A DNA stretch of 64,000 nucleotides from Phycobacter azelaicus. GTDB lineage: Bacteria; Pseudomonadota; Alphaproteobacteria; Rhodobacterales; Rhodobacteraceae. Both the position numbers and the translations under genes were made by a program. Numbering within the stretch: the first letter of the stretch is position 1; each line of letters begins with the position of its first letter. Location: assembly GCF_014884385.1 (NCBI RefSeq), contig NZ_WKFH01000003.1, positions 992,001 through 1,056,000 on the forward strand. The letters are read 5' to 3'. Positions 7,924 through 16,136 of the stretch are shown one piece after another. The notes below the pieces were generated by a model that was not told the DNA's origin, did no database searches, and was given only the letters and a program-made list of their open reading frames with translations.

Positions 7924-8702
7924 GTCTTGTCACCCTCAAGGGCCTGTCGGTCCGCTACGGTGGCAATACGGTCCTGTCCGATGTGAACCTCTCGATCGAA
8001 CCGGGAGAAATCGTGACCGTCGTCGGGCCAAACGGCTCCGGAAAATCCACACTCCTGCGCAGCATCATCGGTGCACTGAAGCCGAGCAGTGGCGACGTGT
8101 CCCGCGCGCCGGGCTTGCGGATCGGCTATGTGCCGCAGAAGCTGCATATCGATCCCACACTGCCCCTGACCGTGCGCCGGTTCCTCAGCCTGCCCGCCAG
8201 CGTCAGCGATGACCGCGCCGAAGACGCTCTGCAGCAGGCTGGGGCCGGTCCTCTGGCGGAACGGCAGATGTCGGACCTGTCTGGCGGTCAATTCCAACGG
8301 GTGCTTCTGGCCCGCGCGCTGCTCAATGACCCGCAACTGCTGATTCTGGACGAAGCAACGCAAGGCTTGGACCAACCCGGATCCGCCGCTTTTTACCAGC
8401 AGATCGCCACCGTACGCGCCCAGTTGGACTGCGCCGTCCTGATGGTCAGCCACGAATTGCATGTGGTTATGGCCGCCTCGGACCGGGTGATCTGCCTCAA
8501 TGGCCACATCTGCTGTGAAGGCGAGCCGGAACACGTCGCCTCAGCCCCCGAGTACCGGGCGCTGTTCGGGACGGGAACTCAAGGCGCGCTTGCACTTTAC
8601 CGGCATGAGCATAATCACTCGCACGATCATGCTCATAATCATGATCATGGCCCCGGCTGCGACCACGATCACGGGGCCACGACAAAGGATATGGCCTCAT
8701 GA
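7920..8702 (+). CDS. znuC: zinc ABC transporter ATP-binding protein
   Basis: A 260-residue ATPase that drives zinc import. Walker A is at residues 36-44 (G-P-N-G-S-G-K-S-T), the signature is L-S-G-G-Q-F-Q-R and Walker B is L-L-I-L-D-E-A. The start was set at the ATG overlapping the zur stop; the frame stays open 21 nt further upstream. The C-terminus (about residues 227-253) is His-rich, as in ZnuC proteins, and could sense or chaperone cytosolic zinc. Its stop overlaps the znuB start (ATGA). Confidence 0.95.
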   Translation: MSLVTLKGLSVRYGGNTVLSDVNLSIEPGEIVTVVGPNGSGKSTLLRSIIGALKPSSGDVSRAPGLRIGYVPQKLHIDPTLPLTVRRFLSLPASVSDDRAEDALQQAGAGPLAERQMSDLSGGQFQRVLLARALLNDPQLLILDEATQGLDQPGSAAFYQQIATVRAQLDCAVLMVSHELHVVMAASDRVICLNGHICCEGEPEHVASAPEYRALFGTGTQGALALYRHEHNHSHDHAHNHDHGPGCDHDHGATTKDMAS

Positions 8703-9511
8703 TGGATCTTCTTGACAGTTTTCTTGTCCGGGCCGCGCTGGCCGGGGTCGGCGTCGCCCTGGCCGCCGCTCCATTAGGCTGTTTCGTGGTATGGCGCCGC
8801 ATGGCCTATTTTGGCGATGCAACCGCGCATGCCTCGATCCTCGGGGTGGCGCTCGCTCTGTCCTTTGATACGTCGATCTTTGCGGGCGTTCTGGCGACCT
8901 CTCTGGTGATGGCGACCACCGTATCCAGCCTCAGCAACCGTGGCTATGCCATGGATACGCTGCTGGGCGTCATGGCGCATTCCGCTCTGGCCTTCGGTCT
9001 GGTGGCGGTCTCTTTCCTGCAAGGGGTCCGGATTGACCTTATGGCCTATCTGTTTGGCGATATCCTGGCGGTGGGCCGTGCGGATCTGGCGGTGATCTGG
9101 GGCGGGGCAGCGCTTGTGTTGCTCCTGCTCTGGGCGCGCTGGTCCGCGCTATTGACTGCAACGCTGAACCCGGACCTGGCCTATGCGGCCGGGATCGATC
9201 CAAAGCGCGAACAAATGGTGCTGACCGTGGCGCTGGCTCTTGTGGTGGCTGTAGCAATCAAGGTCGTGGGGGTTCTCTTGATTGCTGCGCTCCTGCTGAT
9301 CCCTGCGGCAACCGCGCGCCCTTTTGCCAATACGCCTGAGCGCATGGCCCTGATCGCCGCAATCATAGGCGCCCTGTCCGCTCTCGGAGGATTGCAGCTT
9401 GCCTTTACCTTTGACACCCCCACTGGCCCGACGATCGTCTGCCTTGCGGCCGTGCTGTTTGCTGTCTCAAGCCTCGGAGATACGCTGCGGCGTGCTGCGA
9501 TGCGTGGATAA
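8699..9511 (+). CDS. znuB: zinc ABC transporter permease
   Basis: A 270-residue inner-membrane permease of the ABC-3 family with about eight hydrophobic segments. The conserved G-D-A-T-A-H-A-S-I-L-G-V-A-L near residue 38 and L-L-L-I-P-A-A-T-A-R near residue 200 mark the family. Two ATG codons are adjacent at the start, and the first overlaps the znuC stop. It is the last gene of zur-znuC-znuB. Confidence 0.95.
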   Translation: MMDLLDSFLVRAALAGVGVALAAAPLGCFVVWRRMAYFGDATAHASILGVALALSFDTSIFAGVLATSLVMATTVSSLSNRGYAMDTLLGVMAHSALAFGLVAVSFLQGVRIDLMAYLFGDILAVGRADLAVIWGGAALVLLLLWARWSALLTATLNPDLAYAAGIDPKREQMVLTVALALVVAVAIKVVGVLLIAALLLIPAATARPFANTPERMALIAAIIGALSALGGLQLAFTFDTPTGPTIVCLAAVLFAVSSLGDTLRRAAMRG

Positions 9512-9525
9512 GGCTGACGCTGCCG

Positions 9526-9566
9526 GAGCAATTGTTTTTCACTTGCCGTTTGCCAAACATTTGCTC
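9526..9566. promoter_or_regulatory. imperfect inverted repeat upstream of the RpiR gene
   Basis: GAGCAATTGTTT (9526-9537) and AAACATTTGCTC (9555-9566) are inverted with two mismatches and a 17-nt spacer, just before the RpiR start at 9578. It may be an autoregulatory operator, or chance. Confidence 0.3.
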
Positions 9567-9577
9567 CTAATCACCTC

Positions 9578-10492
9578 ATGGATCCGCAACTAGACCCGAA
9601 ACAGACCACCCGGCTGATCGCCACGCTGAAAGACCGGATAGCCGAGATGCCACCGAAACTGGCGGCAGCGGCAAAGTACATAATCGACAATCCCGGTGAT
9701 TTTGCGCTGGATCCGGTCCGGGTCACAGCCCAGAAGGCAGGTATCAGCGCCAATACACTGGTACGGCTGGCAGAGTTCCTGGGCTTTGAAGGCTTCGAAG
9801 CCCTGCGCAGCCCCTTTCGGGCCTCCCTGGTGACCGAGCGTGAGGCGGGACTGGGGGAGGACTGGCTAACCCAGATGCAGGCCTCAACCGCCCCCGCCGC
9901 AGCCTTGCAGGCCCGCGCGGCCCGAAACGAGATCAACATCGTCGCGCGCTCCTTGCGGCTGATGACGCCGGAACGCACCGCCTCCATCGTGAAAACGCTG
10001 ACCGAAGCACGCAGATGCTATGTAACGGCCACCCGGGCTTCATATGCGCTCGCCCATTATTTTCACTATGTGGGCCGCATGGCGCTGCCGGATCTGGACC
10101 TGGTGCCGCGACACATGGGATCGGCCATTGACGATCTGATCGACCTTTCGGACCGGGACTGCCTGATCGCCGTTACCTTTGCGCCCTATTCCTCAGGCAC
10201 CATTCAGGCGCTGCGCATGGCGGCAGAACGCAAGGCGAAGGTTGTTCTGATTTCCGACAGCCAGGTTATCGCGCCCGGCATTCATGCCGATCATGTGCTG
10301 GCGGTCTCTTCGAACTCGATCCATGCCTTCGGGGCCTATGGCGGCGCCATGGCAGTGCTGGAGTGCCTGCTGACCCACCTGATCGAGGCCGGGGGCGCAG
10401 AGGCACGCCGCCGGATCGAAGCTTATGAAGATCTGCGTCAGGACAGCGGCGCCTATTGGACCGGCTCTCGCCTGCCCCGACTCAGGGAATAG
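9578..10492 (+). CDS. MurR/RpiR-family transcriptional regulator
   Basis: A 304-residue regulator with an N-terminal RpiR helix-turn-helix (residues about 10-80; V-T-A-Q-K-A-G-I-S-A-N-T-L-V-R-L-A is the recognition region) and a C-terminal SIS sugar-phosphate-type domain (about 130-265). No clear Shine-Dalgarno precedes the ATG. It converges on the arginine operon, 3 nt separating the two stop codons, so it could regulate that operon or a distant set. The effector is unknown. Confidence 0.88.
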   Translation: MDPQLDPKQTTRLIATLKDRIAEMPPKLAAAAKYIIDNPGDFALDPVRVTAQKAGISANTLVRLAEFLGFEGFEALRSPFRASLVTEREAGLGEDWLTQMQASTAPAAALQARAARNEINIVARSLRLMTPERTASIVKTLTEARRCYVTATRASYALAHYFHYVGRMALPDLDLVPRHMGSAIDDLIDLSDRDCLIAVTFAPYSSGTIQALRMAAERKAKVVLISDSQVIAPGIHADHVLAVSSNSIHAFGAYGGAMAVLECLLTHLIEAGGAEARRRIEAYEDLRQDSGAYWTGSRLPRLRE

Positions 10493-10495
10493 CCC

Positions 10496-11278
10496 TTAGA
10501 ATCGGAGCGACAGGCAAGACATGCCACCATCCAGCTTGGCGGACTCACGATTGTCGATCTCCACCACGCGAAACCCCGCGCGGTCCAGCATCTCAGCCGT
10601 GCGCGGAAATCCTGCGGCCATGATAACAGGGTCGTTGAAACGGATCGCATTGGCGGCGGCCTCCTCACCCTCTGGCACATGCAAGACGCGGTAGCCTTCG
10701 AAACACCCCGAGGCATCCAGCCGCCTCGTCGACAGGATGGTTTCCGCATCCAGAAGCGAGCAGTCCGTTTTGAAATGGAGAACGCCCGGCGGGGTGATGA
10801 CCTCGCGCACCGCATACCCCCAGTCCGCCACAATTTCCGTAAGCTGACCCACGCCCGCCGCATCGGTGCGATCAGACCTTCCAACCAGTATCTCGCGCCC
10901 GGTGACAAGGATGTCACCGCCTTCGATATGGCCGGGTCCGGTGACTTCACGCAGATCCTCGAAACAGTCGCGCAAGGCGGGCTTCATCTCGGCAACCTCC
11001 CCTCTGCGAGACGGGGCACCGGGGCGCATCAGCACCGCGCCCTTGGGCAAGCACAGTGCCGTGTCTTCAACGAACAGCGCATCCGGGAAGGCCTCAAGCG
11101 GCTCCAGTTCGATCACTTTGGCGCCGGTGCTCTGCAGAGCAGTCACATAAGCAGCGTGCGCCTCGAGCATGTTACCGAGATCCGGCGTGCCGATGTCTTC
11201 GGCACGCAGGCCGTCTATAACGCTCTGTCCCGGACGACGGGTAATGGCGCGGGTGAACTGATAGGTTGGGTCGGTCAT
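10496..11278 (-). CDS. N(G),N(G)-dimethylarginine dimethylaminohydrolase-like amidinohydrolase
   Basis: Amidinotransferase-fold hydrolase of 260 residues. DDAH converts methylated arginines to citrulline and methylamines. Catalytic residues are visible: C255 near the C-terminus (G-G-M-S-C-L-S), H168 (V-L-H-F-K-T-D-C), E119 (H-I-E-G-G-D) and the F-V-E-D-T substrate loop at about 69-73. The length is that of bacterial DDAH rather than arginine deiminase (about 410). It is last in an operon with arginine-transaminase-pathway genes and overlaps the decarboxylase stop by 4 nt, which supports an arginine-type substrate. A related guanidino compound remains possible. Confidence 0.85.
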   Translation of the reverse strand: MTDPTYQFTRAITRRPGQSVIDGLRAEDIGTPDLGNMLEAHAAYVTALQSTGAKVIELEPLEAFPDALFVEDTALCLPKGAVLMRPGAPSRRGEVAEMKPALRDCFEDLREVTGPGHIEGGDILVTGREILVGRSDRTDAAGVGQLTEIVADWGYAVREVITPPGVLHFKTDCSLLDAETILSTRRLDASGCFEGYRVLHVPEGEEAAANAIRFNDPVIMAAGFPRTAEMLDRAGFRVVEIDNRESAKLDGGMSCLSLRF

Positions 11279-12876
11279 CTGTCGTCCTGTCCTGGCACAA
11301 ACTGCGGTGCCGATATTTCGATCAGTGATGGTCCATCGGCGGGCGCAGCCCTCAGAGCCGCAGCGACCTTGGACGGTTCGGCTGGAACCCTCTGGTGGGG
11401 GATGCCAAATGACTGCGCTGCCGCCGCAAAATCCGGCGGGGTCGGATCACAGCCCACCACGGTCACGCCTACATGCTGCATCGAAGTGGCGATCTCCCGG
11501 TATCCATGGTTGTTCCAGACGATGAAGGTCACGGGCAGGCGTTCCTCCACCGCCACCATGATTTCGGGCAGGGTGAACTGCGCACCGCCATCGCCGAGGA
11601 TCGACAGAACCCGCGCATCAGGCGCGCCAATGGCAGCACCAATCGCGGCTGGAATACCATAACCGAGCGCGCCATAGCCCGTCGCCGCATTGAACCAGCC
11701 ACTGGGGCGATCATGATCATAGTAAAGGTTCCCGGCATATATCGGCTGGGTGGAATCCCCCACCATTACAGCGCCTGGAAGCGCATCGCGCATAGCGTTC
11801 AGGATCTCGACCTGCGCACGGTAGTCGGAACCGATCTCCGCCCATGCCGCCGCACGGGCCCTGGCCGCGCGCGCCACTCCGCCTGCTTGTCCGGCATCGC
11901 CTTCCAAGGCCGCAAGCAGGTCGATCACGAACGACTCTGCCGCACTGTGAATGTTCATGTCCGCAGGGTGACGCGCCAGTTGCCGCTCGCAGATATCCAC
12001 GCGGATCAATCCTGCCATCACAGGCATGGTGCCGCTAGCATACATATCGTAGTCCGTCGGCCCCAACTCGGTGCCAAGAGCGAGCACCACGTCAGCCTCT
12101 TCAATCAGGGCGCGGGTGGCAGAAAGGCTGGGGCTGGCAGGCACCGAAAGCCCATGCCCGTGCATAATCCCCCGCGCGTTGACGGTCTGCACAACCGGCG
12201 CATCCAGTCGTTCCGCCAAAGTCCGCAGCTCTAGATCCAGCATCCGTGCACCGCCACCTGCAAGGATAACGGGACGCTTGGCCGCGCCAAGCCGCGCGGC
12301 AGCCTCTGACACCTGATGCTGCGTGGGCGCGGGCCGCTCTGGCGCATCAATGCCGGTTCTCGCGGCCGCCTCCGCTCCCGCAACATCCAGCGGAATCTGG
12401 ATGTGAGTCGGACCCGGTCGCCCCTTGGAAAACGGCTCAAACGCCCGATTGAGAGCCTGATCCAGCGCATCTGGCACCTCCAGATGTTCGGACACCAAAG
12501 CCACGGTTGAGGCCAGAGCGTGCTGATCCGGGAGTTCATGCAGATGCCCCATGCCCAGCCCCAGCGATGCGCGGGTGTTGACCCCGGACAGCACCAACAT
12601 CGGCACGGAATCCGCTCGCGCCTGCGCCATCGGCGTGAGCGTGTTGGTCAACCCCGGCCCAGTGATCACAAAGGCGACGCCCGGCTTTCCCGTGACACGC
12701 GCATAGCCATCGGCCATGAAGCCTGCCCCCTGTTCGTGGCGCGGTGTGACATGGCGCAGCCCAGATGCCGCGAGCCCCCGATAAAGTTCAACCGTATGCA
12801 CGCCAGGAATACCAAAGACGAAGTCGACACCCCGCGCCTCAAGCGCCGCTACAAGTGCTTCACCCAGCGTCGTCAT
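11275..12876 (-). CDS. aruI: ThDP-dependent 2-oxoacid decarboxylase, AruI-like (5-guanidino-2-oxopentanoate decarboxylase)
   Basis: A 533-residue thiamine-diphosphate enzyme of the acetolactate-synthase-like family. The ThDP glutamate is in T-P-R-H-E-Q-G-A (about residue 48), and the metal-binding G-D-G-G-A-Q-F and W-N-N-H-G-Y are near the C-terminus. By sequence alone it could be any ALS-like decarboxylase. The AruI call rests on its 4-nt overlap with an AruH-like transaminase, the pair that turns arginine into 4-guanidinobutanal. No small ALS subunit gene is nearby, which argues against acetolactate synthase. Confidence 0.72.
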   Translation of the reverse strand: MTTLGEALVAALEARGVDFVFGIPGVHTVELYRGLAASGLRHVTPRHEQGAGFMADGYARVTGKPGVAFVITGPGLTNTLTPMAQARADSVPMLVLSGVNTRASLGLGMGHLHELPDQHALASTVALVSEHLEVPDALDQALNRAFEPFSKGRPGPTHIQIPLDVAGAEAAARTGIDAPERPAPTQHQVSEAAARLGAAKRPVILAGGGARMLDLELRTLAERLDAPVVQTVNARGIMHGHGLSVPASPSLSATRALIEEADVVLALGTELGPTDYDMYASGTMPVMAGLIRVDICERQLARHPADMNIHSAAESFVIDLLAALEGDAGQAGGVARAARARAAAWAEIGSDYRAQVEILNAMRDALPGAVMVGDSTQPIYAGNLYYDHDRPSGWFNAATGYGALGYGIPAAIGAAIGAPDARVLSILGDGGAQFTLPEIMVAVEERLPVTFIVWNNHGYREIATSMQHVGVTVVGCDPTPPDFAAAAQSFGIPHQRVPAEPSKVAAALRAAPADGPSLIEISAPQFVPGQDDR

Positions 12877-14060
12877 GCAACGGCCTGTTTACGTGTTACA
12901 GCGTGGGAAACGATGCGTGCAACAGCCTCATCAAAGCGCGTGTCTTCAATCGTCAGGGCGACCCGCACCCAGCCCGGCAGCGTGTCGCCGAACGAGGATC
13001 CCGGCATGACCGCAACCCCTACGCTTGCGAGCAGGTCCATCGCGTAGGCCTCACCAGTCTGCCCTGTCGCCCCGACATTGATCATGGCGAACATGCCCGC
13101 TTGGGGCCGGTGCACCCGCAAATCGGTCTGCGCGTGCAATTGCTCTGCCAGCCGCCCGGCTCGCGCGGCAAACCGCGCGGCCATGCCTGCGGCAACTGGA
13201 GACCCCTCACGGACCGCCTGTTCGGTCATATCCGCAATGAAAGGCTGATTGCCGAACAGCATGGTCTCGCAATAGGGCAAGAGCGCATCGCAAAAGGACC
13301 TGGGCCCCACGCACCAGCCGCTTCGGAACCCGGGAGACGCGTGAGATTTCGAGACGGAAGACACCGCGATCACCCGGTCGGCGATTTCCTCCACGGCAAG
13401 GGGAGACGTGAAAGTTGCACCCTCGAACACAAGATCGGCATAAACCTCGTCCGACAGGATCCAGAGGTCATGTTTGAGGGCCAGTTTGCCGATGTCTGTG
13501 ATGTCTTCGCGTGTCAGGATCGAACCGGTCGGGTTGTGCGGCGTGGTCAGAAGGATTGCCCTGGTGCGCGGCGTAATGCGGGCCGCGATATCCTCGGCCT
13601 GCATTCTAAAGCCATGATCAGCGCGCAGCGGCACAGGCACCATCTCGGCCCCGGTCGCGCGGATCACACCTTCATAGGTCGCATAGAGCGGATCACCCAC
13701 CAGCACTTCGTCACCCTGCTGCGCAACACCTGCCATCACCGCAAAGAGCGCGGTCTGGGTGCCCGGAAAACAAAGAATGTTGTCCGGTTCAATGGGCCGA
13801 CCCGAGCGGGCTGAATAGTCTTCGGCCAGGGCAACGCGCAGGTTCATCTCTCCGCGCCCGTCGGAATAGCCCGTGCGCCCGGCGTGCATTGCGCGCGCAG
13901 CCGTATCGAGCAGCGATTGCGGCACCGGCACGTCCGGCTCTCCGATGGTCATCTCGATCACATCCTTGCCCCCTGCGGCCATTTCGCGGGCCTTGAAGTG
14001 GAGGTCCCATTTCGCCCCGCCCAGCCCGGCAAGGCGCTGCATCACATCAGTTGTTTTCAT
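12873..14060 (-). CDS. aruH: PLP-dependent aminotransferase class I/II, arginine:pyruvate transaminase-like
   Basis: A 395-residue fold-type-I aminotransferase. The PLP lysine is K238 (S-V-S-K-S-H), with N176 in P-H-N-P-T-G and D204 in S-D-E-V-Y. Transaminating arginine with pyruvate gives 5-guanidino-2-oxopentanoate, the substrate of the next enzyme. The specific assignment is inferred from the adjacent aruI-like and DDAH-like genes. It overlaps the TetR stop and the decarboxylase start by 4 nt each. Confidence 0.75.
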   Translation of the reverse strand: MKTTDVMQRLAGLGGAKWDLHFKAREMAAGGKDVIEMTIGEPDVPVPQSLLDTAARAMHAGRTGYSDGRGEMNLRVALAEDYSARSGRPIEPDNILCFPGTQTALFAVMAGVAQQGDEVLVGDPLYATYEGVIRATGAEMVPVPLRADHGFRMQAEDIAARITPRTRAILLTTPHNPTGSILTREDITDIGKLALKHDLWILSDEVYADLVFEGATFTSPLAVEEIADRVIAVSSVSKSHASPGFRSGWCVGPRSFCDALLPYCETMLFGNQPFIADMTEQAVREGSPVAAGMAARFAARAGRLAEQLHAQTDLRVHRPQAGMFAMINVGATGQTGEAYAMDLLASVGVAVMPGSSFGDTLPGWVRVALTIEDTRFDEAVARIVSHAVTRKQAVA

Positions 14061-14716
14061 GGCTTTCCGGCCTTTTCCAGAGAAGGGTTTTGCAAGTTCA
14101 ACCCGGTGATCGCACTGACCGACCGCAGGCCGATCTGGGGCAACTCACCGGGTTCAAAGGCTTCGGGCAGCGCACCGCCCTCAAGCCACAGTCCATCGAC
14201 CACCGCATTGGCGGCAATGGCAAGCTGGCGCAACTGCGCCGGGGTGGCAGGGGCGCCGACCTCTGCAAGGGCCGCTGAAATCAAACTCTCCAAACGGCCT
14301 CGGAAATCCGCATAGGTTTCAGCATGGATTCGGCGCATCTCAGGATCCTGCTGCACCCGGTTGAGGAAACTGGCCCATAGAGCGACCGAGCGTTCATCCA
14401 CCACCGGCGGTGTGAGCGAGGCCACCACGAACCCAGCCAGACGCGAGACTGCGGTGCCGCAGCTCTGCTCTGCCATGACAGCGGTGAGCTCGGTCAGGCC
14501 GGTCATGTGCTGTTCATAGGCGGCGGTGATCAGATCTTCCTTGGACGAGAAGTAGTGGCGGATCAGACCGGGCGTCACATCGGCCCGTTCGGCAATAGCC
14601 CGCACTGTCGATCCGCCCACGCCCTTTTCAGCCACAAGCTCAAGCGTGGCATCGATCAGGGCCGCCTTGCGCGCATCGGCAGGCTCACGGCTGAATTTGC
14701 GGCGGCTTTGGGTCAT
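14057..14716 (-). CDS. TetR/AcrR-family regulator, BetI-like
   Basis: A 219-residue repressor, first gene of the arginine/dimethylarginine operon. The helix-turn-helix lies at about residues 40-62 (V-R-A-I-A-E-R-A-D-V-T-P-G-L-I-R-H-Y-F), followed by S-S-K-E-D-L. The larger C-terminal half is the ligand domain and resembles the BetI type. It probably represses its own operon through the palindrome 24 nt upstream. Confidence 0.88.
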   Translation of the reverse strand: MTQSRRKFSREPADARKAALIDATLELVAEKGVGGSTVRAIAERADVTPGLIRHYFSSKEDLITAAYEQHMTGLTELTAVMAEQSCGTAVSRLAGFVVASLTPPVVDERSVALWASFLNRVQQDPEMRRIHAETYADFRGRLESLISAALAEVGAPATPAQLRQLAIAANAVVDGLWLEGGALPEAFEPGELPQIGLRSVSAITGLNLQNPSLEKAGKP

Positions 14717-14739
14717 GATCTCTCTGGTAGTGAAATTTG

Positions 14740-14755
14740 TTATACAAACGTATAA
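14740..14755. promoter_or_regulatory. probable operator of the TetR repressor
   Basis: Perfect inverted repeat TTATAC-AAAC-GTATAA located 24-39 nt upstream of the tetR ATG, in an AT-rich promoter-like stretch. This position is typical for an autoregulating TetR protein. Confidence 0.6.
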
Positions 14756-14921
14756 ATATTATCTCCCCTGCTGAAGCAAGAGAAATTGCCCCACCACAAA
14801 TACCGGTTCGGTCCATGCCAAACCGGTCTGGGAGTGATGAATGTGAGATTGGATTTGATTGTGTACGGCGTAGACTGTCACAACACGTAAGCAGCAGGTG
14901 CTTACGGCCCCGGAAGCAGGT

Positions 14922-16109
14922 CTAGGCCGCAGTTACCCGAGCGTTCGTAGAACCGCCCTGACCTTGCGCGGCATCCGTGCCAGCAAGCTTGAGCCGGTAG
15001 TCGGCAATCTGCCGCCGCACCAGATCGGCCCGTTGAGCGGCTGTGCTGCCTCTGTACCACTCAGCCGTCCAGTTCAGCATCTGTGCCGCATCAAGCTGAG
15101 GACACCAGCCCAAAAACTCTCGGGCTGCTGCGCAGTCGAGCCGCAGGAGCGTTGCCTCATGGAGCCCGTCTCCGGGTTCCTGGCACCACTTGAAAGCCGG
15201 ACCAAGCATGTCGCCAAGCGAGGTGATCACCTCGCCAACGCTGAGCGTCATGTGATCTGCCGGACCGAAGTTCCAGCCTTGCGCAAACCGTTCAGGCGAC
15301 GCCCAGCCACGTTCGGCCAGCAGCAGATACCCCGCAATCGGATCCAGAACGTGCTGCCAGGGACGCAGGGCGTTTGGGTGTCGTATCGCAAGCGTCTGCC
15401 CCGAGGCCAAAGCACGCATCGCATCCGGGATCAGGCGATCAAGGCTCCAATCACCGCCGCCAATGACATTGCCCGCCCGCGCGGACGCCACAGCGACAGG
15501 ATGACGATCGACCAGTTGCGACGCAGTGTGAAAGAAGGAGTTACGATAGGATGCGGTCACCAGTTCGGTGCAGCCCTTGGAATTCGAGTAGGGATCATGT
15601 CCCCCCATGGGGTCGCTTTCCCGGTACCCCCAGATCTGCTCCCGGTTCTCGTAACATTTGTCGCTGCTCACCACGACGATGGAGCGCACAGAGGGCGCCG
15701 AGGTCCGGCACGCCTCAAGCAGATGAACTGTGCCCATCACATTGGTAGCATAAGTCTCAACCGGCGCTGCATAGGAAAGACGCACCAAAGGCTGCGCCGC
15801 CATATGAATAACCACTTCGGGATCGAAGTCTGCTACAGCCTGTCGCAGGGCTTCGGCGTCCCGGATATCGCCCTCCACGTGATCCATGTGCGCAGCAATT
15901 TCCAGCTCTTCGAACAGACTCTGACGACCAGCCCCACCGGGCACACCGTCGCGCGAGGCGGGCCGCGCAAAGCCGCGCACCTCGGCCCCCATCTGCAGCA
16001 GCCAGCAGGTTAGCCAACTGCCCTTGAACCCCGTATGGCCGGTTACAAACACGCGTCGGCCGCGCCAGAAGTCTTCAGTTGGGTAAGCAGCAGATAAGGT
16101 CAAAGTCAT
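14922..16109 (-). CDS. rfbG: CDP-glucose 4,6-dehydratase
   Basis: Converts CDP-glucose to CDP-4-keto-6-deoxyglucose. The 395-residue short-chain dehydrogenase-type enzyme has the N-terminal NAD motif G-H-T-G-F-K-G-S-W (from about residue 24), the S-S-D-K-C-Y-E-N loop specific for CDP-glucose dehydratases and the catalytic Y-S-N-S-K. It partners the cytidylyltransferase gene on the opposite strand. A perfect 8-bp hairpin (14886-14906) follows its stop but lacks a T-tract. Confidence 0.93.
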   Translation of the reverse strand: MTLTLSAAYPTEDFWRGRRVFVTGHTGFKGSWLTCWLLQMGAEVRGFARPASRDGVPGGAGRQSLFEELEIAAHMDHVEGDIRDAEALRQAVADFDPEVVIHMAAQPLVRLSYAAPVETYATNVMGTVHLLEACRTSAPSVRSIVVVSSDKCYENREQIWGYRESDPMGGHDPYSNSKGCTELVTASYRNSFFHTASQLVDRHPVAVASARAGNVIGGGDWSLDRLIPDAMRALASGQTLAIRHPNALRPWQHVLDPIAGYLLLAERGWASPERFAQGWNFGPADHMTLSVGEVITSLGDMLGPAFKWCQEPGDGLHEATLLRLDCAAAREFLGWCPQLDAAQMLNWTAEWYRGSTAAQRADLVRRQIADYRLKLAGTDAAQGQGGSTNARVTAA

Positions 16110-16136
16110 GGCTTCTCGTTTTTGGTGAAGGCGCAG

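Noticed and set aside
11275..12876. Acetolactate synthase large subunit
   Set aside because: There is no small-subunit gene, and it sits in an overlapping operon with a transaminase and DDAH. A decarboxylase of the AruI type fits better.
14898..16013. 371-codon open frame antisense to rfbG
   Set aside because: rfbG is a certain CDP-glucose dehydratase. The antisense translation has no recognisable domain.
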